This document shows, piece by piece, positions 50,464 to 59,600 of a stretch of 64,000 bases of DNA. Each line of letters starts with the position of its first letter. The stretch's first letter is position 1. Origin of the DNA: Paenibacillus camelliae. Its GTDB lineage: Bacteria; Bacillota; Bacilli; Paenibacillales; Paenibacillaceae. Both the position numbers and the translations under genes were made by a program. Under the pieces are notes generated by a model, which did not search any database, was not told the DNA's origin, and worked only from the letters and a program-made list of their open reading frames with translations. The stretch is taken from positions 1 through 64,000 of the forward strand of contig NZ_JAMBNY010000011.1 in the NCBI RefSeq assembly GCF_023715345.1, read 5' to 3'.

Positions 50464-52226
50464 CAATTCATCCCCCTAGATTGAACTGGTATGTGGAAGC
50501 TCACTTCTGTCCCCTGCTGTGAGCTTTTAATCGACAAGCCTTCGGTTTTCTCTCCAAATGACAGCTTAAGTCGTTGATGCGTATTTTTCAGTCCAACACC
50601 AAGATGCTTGTCTTGCGTAGCTCCCACCTGCAGCGAGCCTTGGGTTAGCTCATGCGTGACGCGATGCAGCTGCTCGCTGGAGAAGCCAGGTCCATTGTCC
50701 TTTACCGTAATCACAAGCTGCTGAGCGGAGTTGCTGCTAACCTGGATGCTCAGCTTGCCGCGCTGCAGACTTCGCTCAATGCCATGCTCAATCGCATTTT
50801 CAATAATGGGCTGTATCATCAGCTTAGGAATCGGAATGGTTTTGTACTCATCTGCACAATCAATTTCCCATTCGAAACGATCCATAAGCCGCATCTTCAT
50901 AATGAGCAGGTAGCGCTCCGCATGCTCCAGCTCGGCTCCAATCGTCACCCATTGATCGCTGTCCTGCTTCGTAATGACATAACGAAATACACCACTCATT
51001 GCCACGATTACCTCAGCAAGCTCAGATTGACCATTCTCCTCCAGCTCCCAGTAAAAAGCCTCTAGTGTATTGAACAAAAAATGCGGATTGATCTGGGCCT
51101 GTAATGCTTTAAGCTCCGTTTGACTTTGCAATATTTCTTTTTCATAGACGACTTGGATGAGTGCCTGCAAGGAATCCACCATTTGATTGTATGTATTATT
51201 AAGCTCATTAATTTCAATAGAGTTGCTAGTTTCATCAATATGCTTAAGCCCTCCACCGCCGAGTCTTGCTCCGCGCATCGCCCGTATTAGCTTTAGAATA
51301 GGTCGGCTAATTCGATCGGCAATGAAAAAGCTTAATATTAAAAACAATATGCTGCTGACGATGAGTGAGATGATGATCGTGGAACGAAGCAGTGCCAGTC
51401 CTTCGGTTGCTTTCGTCACAGGTGTCATAATGCTAAGCTCCCAGTCCGCCATCGCGATACTACGCTTAACGTTAAAGTAGCTGCGTTCGTTAATCTCAAC
51501 GACATCCATATCCCCCGTCGCTTCAGGCAAGGTAACAGCTGCGCTTGCATTGGTGAAAATAACGTTGCCCAGCTGGTCAGTCAGCCACAAAAAGTCTTGA
51601 TTCTCACTCTGCTCCATATCTGCAACAGAGGATAAATCGAACAACGAGGGGTCGACATGAACGACGAGATAGCCAACATGCTGGAACGACTGATTCATCA
51701 AGCGAATATTGCGTATGGTCACAATACTGTTACCGAATCGCTCACTGTAATTCGTCCATACAAGCTTCCCCTGTGCCAAATTCGATAGCGTAATCAATGA
51801 CTGGGAATACCGTTCATTCAGCCGCTCATTGCTAATCGGCAAGTAGCTCTCATGGTCTAGCGTATAGATCTCTATCGCCCTGATTCCGACCTGATAGGCC
51901 TCCAGCTTGCGCACCTCCTGCTGCAGCAGCTGCAACTGGTCGAAGCTTGCTTCTATGCCACTGTAGTCGTCCTGCATCATTGTCTGGACAAGCGCATTCG
52001 TCGCTACCTGCGAGGAGAATGTATCAATTTGCTGCATAAGCAGCTCAACATTGGCAATCGACTGCACCGCCGTATTGTTCATATGCTTCTCCGCATTTGT
52101 CTGCAGCAGCTCACTTACTTGGACATTGATATAAATTCCTACCGTTAATAGAATCACTAGCATCATACTTGTATATACAACAAACATTTGCTTACGGAAC
52201 GTATTAAGCTTTGCCCACTGCCACAT
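50463..52226 (-). CDS. YesM-like sensor histidine kinase
   Basis: 587-aa kinase. Membrane segment 1 is near 15-35, an extracellular dCACHE-like sensor spans 40-275, membrane segment 2 is near 280-305, then a HAMP domain. The His-kinase motif LQAQINPHFLFNTLEAFYW is near residue 375, and the GHKL ATPase has VKDNGPGFSSEQ. Such kinases control sugar uptake genes; the downstream receiver and binding lipoprotein are the obvious partners. It is the first gene of a three-gene leftward cluster. Confidence 0.9.
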   Translation of the reverse strand: MWQWAKLNTFRKQMFVVYTSMMLVILLTVGIYINVQVSELLQTNAEKHMNNTAVQSIANVELLMQQIDTFSSQVATNALVQTMMQDDYSGIEASFDQLQLLQQEVRKLEAYQVGIRAIEIYTLDHESYLPISNERLNERYSQSLITLSNLAQGKLVWTNYSERFGNSIVTIRNIRLMNQSFQHVGYLVVHVDPSLFDLSSVADMEQSENQDFLWLTDQLGNVIFTNASAAVTLPEATGDMDVVEINERSYFNVKRSIAMADWELSIMTPVTKATEGLALLRSTIIISLIVSSILFLILSFFIADRISRPILKLIRAMRGARLGGGGLKHIDETSNSIEINELNNTYNQMVDSLQALIQVVYEKEILQSQTELKALQAQINPHFLFNTLEAFYWELEENGQSELAEVIVAMSGVFRYVITKQDSDQWVTIGAELEHAERYLLIMKMRLMDRFEWEIDCADEYKTIPIPKLMIQPIIENAIEHGIERSLQRGKLSIQVSSNSAQQLVITVKDNGPGFSSEQLHRVTHELTQGSLQVGATQDKHLGVGLKNTHQRLKLSFGEKTEGLSIKSSQQGTEVSFHIPVQSRGMN

Positions 52227-52353
52227 CGCTATTCCTCATCTCATAAATGATCTACTAATCTAGTTGTTCTAGGAAAACTTCCTACCACTATATAAAATTT
52301 AGTAAAAAAAGATATAAATTACAACCATTCATCACACTTTAGGCAAAATAAAA

Positions 52354-52408
52354 CACCATTCCTTGCTGCTTGTATGATACGTCGATACAAGCTAGTCAAA
52401 AAATGGTG
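52354..52408. terminator. Nested hairpin after the PP2C-like gene
   Basis: Outer CACCATT/AATGGTG and inner GCTTGTAT/ATACAAGC. It lies downstream of the gene at 52486 on the minus strand; terminator function is likely but the T run is short. Confidence 0.5.
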
Positions 52409-52485
52409 CTTCCTCTTCCTATGTAATTTGCACTGTAACCACGGAAAACAAACAATTGTCCGCGCATTAAGATAACGCCTACCTC

Positions 52486-53928
52486 TTATGCTTCCTCTTC
52501 CATACGACAAACTGTTAATAAGGGCAACCACGTAATCACGTTGTTTTTGGTATAAGTGGAGAAATTGTCTTGGCTTTCCCTGACATCAACCTGCAGCTGG
52601 AGCTGCTGAACAGCATGTAATGGCTGGCAACCATAGCTGAAGGATGACATAATACTCGAGCCAATTGGATTAGAACCAGCTGCATAGGAGGTGCTTCCTT
52701 CATCATCTACAACCATACACCGAACCTGTCCCAAAAGCCCCCATTCAAGCTCAGCTTGATCAAGATCGATAGAGATTACTCCCACATGAAGCAGCATATC
52801 ATCCTTTAATGCACCTGCAAGCTGCTGCTTCAGTCGATACAATATCGCGTCTGAAGCATAATATTCCTCGGCATACGCTCGAAACATCTTGAGTATGGCT
52901 GACATAACAATTGCGGCAGGAAGCTTATTGCCTGATAGACTGCCTCCAAGCATAACGATACGTCTAGCCTGCTCATCATATATATGGAAGAATGTAGTTC
53001 CACCTTGTAGCTCATGGCTCTGCCCTTTAATAGTCCAACCGTCAAAGCTCAGCTGCTTATCAGGAAATAACTGCTGATCCTGTAAATGATTAAAGGTTAC
53101 GGTCTGTTGTCCAGCTTCATAAGGGGATACGATAGGACACGGCGAGAGTGTATCTGCGTTCTTTATATCTAATCGATACAAATTCACTCTCATCCGATTA
53201 AGATCTCCCATAAGATAAGAGGATGCCACGTAAACCGCAGCAATCGCCATCGTTATAATAATAGAAGAACTAGCGATAAGTACGGGCCAGTTCGGCGCAA
53301 CCCCTTGTTCGATCCCTTCGTAGTTATGCCAGAACACACTGATTAGCATGAACAGCAAAATGCCGATAACGATAAACTTGATTCGATTGACCACATTGTA
53401 TATACGAGGCTGCAGCATTTGAACGAAATGAAGCCGCTTTACCTCTTGCAGCAGAATCCATTTCAGCATGATGGCGTGAATGATTGCAAAAGCTACAAAG
53501 GTAGACAGATCCAAGAAAAGCCCTTTCCAAAACTGCATCAGCTCTTTCTCTGGCCAAGGCGGCAATCCCGCAGTGTACAAACGATACGTTTGTGCGATAG
53601 TAAGCCCTGCTAACGCGTAGACCCAAAATACTTCACTAGGCAATGACGTGAAGTGCAGCCACACGTCATTAGCCTCCATTTCAGCTGTATCCTTTTTAGC
53701 TAATTTAGCTGCTCGTGTTAAACGGATATGCGTATATAATATGAGAAAAGTAAGCAGCAGCACGTAACCAATACCTACTCCGAACAACGTACGTTGAAAT
53801 TGTTCAGTTGACCCATAGCTCACAAATTCATTAGAAAACAGCATGCCTGCTACAACGATAAAACCAATACCTCCATACATTGCGTAGCACTTTACGGCTA
53901 GACTCTGGTGCATCGAATGTTCCTTCAT
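52486..53928 (-). CDS. Membrane protein with PP2C/SpoIIE-like domain, motif degenerate
   Basis: 480-aa protein with six membrane segments in residues 1-250, then a soluble domain. The C-terminal part has RIVMLGGSLSGNKLPAAIVM, which aligns with the SpoIIE/RsbU pattern DVSGHG..AAxxM but with the metal-binding Asp and the DVSGHG sequence changed, and later DLDQAELEWGLLGQVRCMV like the FxxARxGH strand. It may be an inactive pseudophosphatase or a divergent one. ATG 53928; a second ATG (HSMHQ) five codons in is also possible. It is flanked by hairpins and stands alone. Confidence 0.6.
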   Translation of the reverse strand: MKEHSMHQSLAVKCYAMYGGIGFIVVAGMLFSNEFVSYGSTEQFQRTLFGVGIGYVLLLTFLILYTHIRLTRAAKLAKKDTAEMEANDVWLHFTSLPSEVFWVYALAGLTIAQTYRLYTAGLPPWPEKELMQFWKGLFLDLSTFVAFAIIHAIMLKWILLQEVKRLHFVQMLQPRIYNVVNRIKFIVIGILLFMLISVFWHNYEGIEQGVAPNWPVLIASSSIIITMAIAAVYVASSYLMGDLNRMRVNLYRLDIKNADTLSPCPIVSPYEAGQQTVTFNHLQDQQLFPDKQLSFDGWTIKGQSHELQGGTTFFHIYDEQARRIVMLGGSLSGNKLPAAIVMSAILKMFRAYAEEYYASDAILYRLKQQLAGALKDDMLLHVGVISIDLDQAELEWGLLGQVRCMVVDDEGSTSYAAGSNPIGSSIMSSFSYGCQPLHAVQQLQLQVDVRESQDNFSTYTKNNVITWLPLLTVCRMEEEA

Positions 53929-53960
53929 CCTTTTATCCCCACCTGTAAGCCAATCTATTA

Positions 53961-54235
53961 TTATTCCATTTCAAATCTTATTGCATCATGAATAGGATCA
54001 AGCTCCAACCAACTTAGGTCATACATTTCACTGTTAGACCAATCCTGCTGCCGAATATATACATAACCATTATTTAAGCACTTACTATAAAGTTTAGCTC
54101 CAGCTCATACTGAAGCCGATATCGTCTCTGTAAGTATGGGTATCGAATTGAGTACGTTCATGATGAAGGGCTGTCGTAACAGCTTGCTCAGATGTGTAGT
54201 ACAGAGGAATTGATGCTCTTATCGCATCATGATAA
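53961..54235 (-). pseudogene. Decayed gene fragment of unknown function
   Basis: On the minus strand two frames look like former protein: YHDAIRASIPLYYTSEQAVT and onwards, then after a frameshift NNGYVYIRQQDWSNSEMYD to a TAA at 53961. Neither frame has a good start. I do not recognise the family. The rest of the gap 53929-54453 (54236-54440) is AT-rich, with TATATATAATACT before the next gene as a possible promoter. Confidence 0.45.
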
Positions 54236-54453
54236 TTGAGGATTTTCTACCTATATCCCATTATATCACGGACATTTTAGAAAGTAGATACTCCGCTTTA
54301 TACATATATGCACCCTCTCTATTCCGTTTCGTAAATGATAATATTTATGTTTTATTGCCAAAACCTTCCGAGATGTGCTTAAGCAGCCTTGCCTTTAAGT
54401 ATTGTTTGTATTAATATATATAATACTTAAGTGTAAAAGGAGCGTAGATTGTC

Positions 54454-54840
54454 ATGCTCATTTCCTTGCAGCTGGATAGCGCAGTCCCACTTTATGAGCA
54501 GCTTCGCAATGAAATTGTGCTTGGTATTGCTAAGGGTAAGCTTCCAATTGGTGAGAGGCTGCCCACCGTTCGTCAGCTTGCTGAGGATCTAGGCATTAAC
54601 ACGATGACCGTGAATAAGGCATATGCCTTATTAAAGCAAGAGGGCTATATTGTCATCGATCGACGTCATGGAGCTAAGGTTAGCGGTCAACTCGCTCATC
54701 CTATTCATGCAGAATACGAAGCAGCGCTTGAGAAAAATCTCGAGCTGATGATCGCTGAGGCTGTCGTACATGGCATGACGCATGAGCAATTTCAGAAGCT
54801 ATGCGAAAATACATTTTCACAGATGAATATCCAATCTTAG
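54454..54840 (+). CDS. YtrA-type GntR regulator
   Basis: 128-aa short GntR protein of the YtrA subfamily: winged helix at residues 8-75 (SAVPLYEQLRNEIVLGIAKG, then LPTVRQLAEDLGINTMTVNK), followed by a helical tail of only 50 residues. YtrA proteins repress neighbouring transporter or membrane protein genes. The next gene follows after 15 nt and is the likely target. AAAAGGAG lies upstream. Confidence 0.9.
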   Translation: MLISLQLDSAVPLYEQLRNEIVLGIAKGKLPIGERLPTVRQLAEDLGINTMTVNKAYALLKQEGYIVIDRRHGAKVSGQLAHPIHAEYEAALEKNLELMIAEAVVHGMTHEQFQKLCENTFSQMNIQS

Positions 54841-54855
54841 ACAAGAGGTGATTCT

Positions 54856-56247
54856 ATGCTGATGAGCATTATTTTTACTATCCCAACCATCATCCTATTC
54901 CTCGTTATCGTCTTAACTTACCGTTCAGTCGCTACCTATAAAAATGGTATGCTGTTCGCCGTTACATTACCGCCCGAAGCAATGGAGCATCCAGAGCTGC
55001 AGCAAGTCCAGTCACAATATAAGCAGCAATATAAGCGTGTCTGGCTCTCGATGCTGATTGCTTATCTCCCCTTCTTTGCGATGTACAATTGGACTGCTTT
55101 TCAAATCATTTACTTTCTACTATGGACATGTACTTTTGTTATCGTCGTTGTCTTTCCTTTTCGTAGAGCATTCCGAGCGACGCTCGAGCTTAAGAGACAG
55201 CAGGACTGGTTTGTCGGGAAAAAGCATACGATTCAAGCTGACCTGCGTGCAGCACAGCTGAAAAATAAACGAACGGCACCGTTTGGCCTCTTTATACTGC
55301 CGCTGGCACTAGGTGCGCTGTTAACCTGGTGGATAGGAACACAGGATACTCAGCTGTACAGCCTAGGGTTCGGAGCGATTGGCATTACCTTGCTGTTCCT
55401 TGTCATTATGCAGCTTATACGCCGCAGCAAATCTACCGTTTACAGTGAAAACTCTGATATTAATATCGCCTTGAATCAATCCAAGCGCAGATCATTATCC
55501 TATTTGTTTTTCTTCCTTGCACTAATAGAAAACCTGCACTTTTATCTCATTGCGATGCTTCTTCTAAATGAGCAGGAGGCGATGTCTCAGCTATGGCTGG
55601 CTGTCACCATCTCATTCTCGATTCTTCCGATACTGCTTATTGCAGGTGTATACCGCAGCATCCAAACGGTGCAGCGTGATATGCTGGAGCTGGATGGTCA
55701 AACCGTATATAGTGACGACGATGAGTATTGGGCTAATGGCTTTACGTACCATAACCCGTACGATAAGAGCTTAATGGTTCCGAAGCGAGTCGGTATAGGG
55801 GAAACCATCAATACCGGTACAACTGCTGGAAAGATCATTATGGGTGGCGTAGTGGTGTTGCTTGTTGCAGTGATCGGTGGTGTTTCTTTCTTGCTGATTC
55901 GTTCTGAGCTGACGTCACCATCCCTTACCATTACTGCCGAGCATGACATTGCGATTGATTATCCGATGTATTCCTTTACGTTTGATATGGAGGAGATTGA
56001 GGAAGTCGAGCTCGTTACTTCTATTCCTTCTGGAGCGAAGGCTAATGGCGAGGCTACGAATAAATATGCCCGTGGTCACTTCCGCTTAAGTGAGCTCGGT
56101 AAAACGAGACTGTATGTGTTCAAAAATAATCCTCCTTATATCCGGCTGAAGCTAAGTGATCAGTATGTATTCTACAATGACATCGATCCTGAGGTGACGA
56201 AGCAGCTGTTCGAGCAGATCGAGCAAGCCATCGAGGCGGCTAGATAA
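54856..56247 (+). CDS. DUF1648/DUF5808-type membrane protein
   Basis: 463-aa protein with nine or so membrane segments. Near residue 285 is the block SDDDEYWANGFTYHNPYDKS, then KRVGIGETINTG, the DUF5808 signature; the N-terminal helices resemble DUF1648 proteins such as SdpI relatives. The C-terminal 110 residues are outside the membrane. Function is not known; SdpI-type proteins give immunity to toxins. Operon with the YtrA regulator. Confidence 0.75.
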   Translation: MLMSIIFTIPTIILFLVIVLTYRSVATYKNGMLFAVTLPPEAMEHPELQQVQSQYKQQYKRVWLSMLIAYLPFFAMYNWTAFQIIYFLLWTCTFVIVVVFPFRRAFRATLELKRQQDWFVGKKHTIQADLRAAQLKNKRTAPFGLFILPLALGALLTWWIGTQDTQLYSLGFGAIGITLLFLVIMQLIRRSKSTVYSENSDINIALNQSKRRSLSYLFFFLALIENLHFYLIAMLLLNEQEAMSQLWLAVTISFSILPILLIAGVYRSIQTVQRDMLELDGQTVYSDDDEYWANGFTYHNPYDKSLMVPKRVGIGETINTGTTAGKIIMGGVVVLLVAVIGGVSFLLIRSELTSPSLTITAEHDIAIDYPMYSFTFDMEEIEEVELVTSIPSGAKANGEATNKYARGHFRLSELGKTRLYVFKNNPPYIRLKLSDQYVFYNDIDPEVTKQLFEQIEQAIEAAR

Positions 56248-56295
56248 ACTTGGCGTGAACTAGGGAAGCATTATTTTCATACATTGCACCAAAAT

Positions 56296-56334
56296 GCCAG
56301 CAGCCTTCGAGCGATACGCTCGAAGGCTGCTGGC
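56296..56334 (+). terminator. Terminator of the YtrA operon
   Basis: 18-bp perfect stem GCCAGCAGCCTTCGAGCG and its complement with loop ATA, then TTTGA. The gap from here to 56620 is AT-rich, with no gene. Confidence 0.85.
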
Positions 56335-56573
56335 TTTGACAACACTACATGTTTTTTAGTTTAATTGGTTATCTTTCTTTTAATGCTCTATCTAATTCAC
56401 TATATAAATAATTTTTTTAGAGATAGTCCTCTAATAAGTCTATTTAAGATAGAAATATATCATAGATCTTAAATTAACTTTAAAAAATGAAGTAAATTGT
56501 AAAGTTATTCCGTTAAAACCAGAAATCTATCTAGATATAATAATGGTTAGGAAATGTTTAGCATTCTTAAAAA

Positions 56574-56587
56574 TGGAAGCGCTTAAT
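56574..56587. promoter_or_regulatory. Possible cre site before the xylanase
   Basis: TGGAAGCGCTTAAT agrees with the CcpA consensus TGNAANCGNWNNCA at 12 of 14 positions. It lies 34 nt before the xylanase start, where it could block transcription when glucose is present. Confidence 0.45.
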
Positions 56588-56620
56588 ATTTCCATATTTT
56601 ATCTAGGGGGAATGAATCAG

Positions 56621-59600
56621 ATGAAAGGTAAACTTACTAGATGGGTCTCTGTGCTAATGATAGCGGCACTGCTGATTCCATCAGGATGGCTTGTGCCATC
56701 AGTTGCAAAAGCTGAGTCACAGGATATTCCTGTCATTCTGTATCATCGTATTGTCCAGACACCATCGAATGAATGGACAGACACTAGTATCGATAAGTTT
56801 AAAAGCACGATGCAATACCTCCATGATCATGGCTATACAACATTGACTTCACAGCAGTATGTGGAGATTTTAAGCGGAGAGGCTACAACGATACCAGAGA
56901 AGCCTATTCTGCTAACCTTTGATGATGCAACACCAGACTTTGTAACAAATGCGCTTCCTATACTGGAAGAGCTGGATATGAATGCTGTACTATTCGTCGT
57001 TACAGATTGGATTGACGGTGACTACAGCATGTCCAGTGAGCAGCTTCAGAAGCTCGCTGATGATCATCCAAACGTTAGTATTGAAAACCATACTGCGAAT
57101 CACGAAAGTGACGGGTATTGGAAAAACGTAAACCAAGCAGATGCATCTGCGGCCATTGCCAAAGCAAATGCTGATCTTAAAGCAGTAACTGGCAAGGATC
57201 CATTGCTATTTGCTTTCCCTTACGGCGACTATAACCCAGCAGTTCAAGCGGCAGCTGAGGAAAACGGCATTCACTATGCGTTCAAGGTAGGCTACCCGAA
57301 CAGCGGTAACTATGCAATGGGACGTCATTATGTGATGATGAACACTACGCTGTCTGAACTTGCAGGTTGGATAGGCGGACCGGCTCCTTCACCTGAAGCT
57401 CCTGTGGAACAGGACCCTGTTGTCGTGTACCACGAAACCTTTGAGAATGGTCAAGGCGCTGCTACGCAGTCAGGTGACGCTAAGCTATCTGTTGTAAACA
57501 AGGCTTTTGACGGCAACAGCGATGACGCTGCGTTGTACGTTGATAACAGAACAAATGACTGGGATGCGGCTGATTTCCCATTCGATAAGCTTGGATTAAA
57601 GAATGGAGAAACATACCAAGTAACTGTATCCGTCTATGTAGATGAGGGCGTTGAAGTACCAGAGGGCGCTCAAGCCTTCCTACAAACCGTATCCAGCTAC
57701 AGTTGGTTGGCGGGTGTGAATTATACGGCAGGCAATGCAATTACGTTAAAGGCTAACCTAACTGTAGACACGGAAAATGATACTGCGCTTCGCGTACAAT
57801 CTAATGCAGTAGGGGCTCCGGTTCCATTCTACATTGGCGACATCCTTATCACACAACAGCCTAAAGAAGTGGAAGAGCCGCAAGAGGTTGTCGTTTATCA
57901 TGAAACCTTTAAGGACGGTGCTGGTGTTGCAACGCAAGCCGGCTCAAATTTGACAGCGGTTTCAGATGTTGTGTTTGAAGGCAATGAGGATGGTCATGCC
58001 ATTCATATTACTGATCGCTCAGCAAACTGGCATGGTGCTGATATTCCATTTGATAAGGTCAATATGGAAAACGGTAAAACCTACACCATTACAGTCAAAG
58101 GCTATATCGCTGACGATGTTACTGTCCCAGCAGGGGCACAGGTACTCGTACAAAATGTAGATATATATCAGGGCTTATATCTACAAGCAAATATGGAGGC
58201 TGGAAAATCCTTCACAGCAACAGGCACTCATACAGTAGACACTACGCCAACTGAGGATGGTACGTTCGATCGTGCGTTCCGCATTCAGTCTAACGATGCA
58301 GGCGCTAATGTACCTTTCTACGTCGGTGACATTGTTATTACAACGATGGCTGCTTCGGAAGAAGAACCAGAAGATAATCGTCCACCAGCTAAAGAGTTTA
58401 CTCCAATCACATTTGACGACGAGCAGTTCGGCGGATTTGTTGGAAGACACGGTGATGAAATCTTAACGATTACAGATGAAGCGAACCATACTGAGGATGG
58501 AAAATTTGCGCTGAAGGTTGAAAATCGCAATGAAAATTGGCATGGACCTTCCTTGCGCGTAGAGGAGTACGTTAACAGAGGACATGAGTATAAGATTTCA
58601 GCATGGGTTAAGCTGATTTCTCCAGCAACAGCACAGCTCCAATTGTCTACACAAGTAGGCAACGGTGACGGTGCTAGCTACAACAACCTGCAAGGCAAAA
58701 CGGTAAGTGTAGACGATGGCTGGGTTCAGCTAGAGGGAACGTACCGTTACAGCAGTGTAGGTAATGAGTACTTAACGATTTATGTGGAAAGCTCTAACAA
58801 CAGCACGGCTTCATTCTACATTGATGATGTAACCTTCGAGCCTACAGGCACTGGAGTTGTTGATATCGAGCGTGATTTAACTCCACTGAAGGATGTATAC
58901 AAAGACGATTTCCTAATTGGTAACGCAGTATCTCTCGGCGAGTTCGATGGAACAAGACTTGAGCTGCTAAAACTTCATCATAATCTTATTTCCGCTGAAA
59001 ATGCGATGAAACCGAGCTATGCCTATGATGAACAAGGAGAGTTCGATTTCACTGCTGAGGATCAGCTTGTACAAAAAGCGTTGGATGAAGGCTTTAAGAT
59101 TCACGGTCATGTGCTCGTATGGCATCAGCAATCACGTGAAGCTCTGCACACTGGTGAGGATGGCAACCCATTACCACGTGAAGAGGCAATCAAAAACTTA
59201 GAAACACATGTTAAAACAGTCGTTGAGCATTTCGGTGATAAGGTTATTTCATGGGATGTCGTGAATGAAGCAATGAATGATAACCCTCCTAATCCGTCAG
59301 ACTGGAGAGATTCATTACGACAATCTGGCTGGTTACAAGCAATTGGCGATGACTATCTAGAGCTTGCTTACCGTTTCGCCAAGGAAGCCATTGATGAAAA
59401 CGGCTGGGATATTAAGCTTTACTACAACGACTACAATGATGATAATCAGCGTAAAGCAGAAGCCATCTATCAAATGGTGAAAGAAATTAATGAAAAATAT
59501 GCTGATGAAAACGATGGAGAGCTACTCATTGACGGAATCGGTATGCAGGCACATTACAACCTAAATACGAATCCAGAAAACGTTAGACTTTCTATGGAGA

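Noticed and set aside
54229-54414. Plus-strand frame before the YtrA gene
   Set aside because: No ribosome binding site, AT-rich composition and no recognisable protein pattern.
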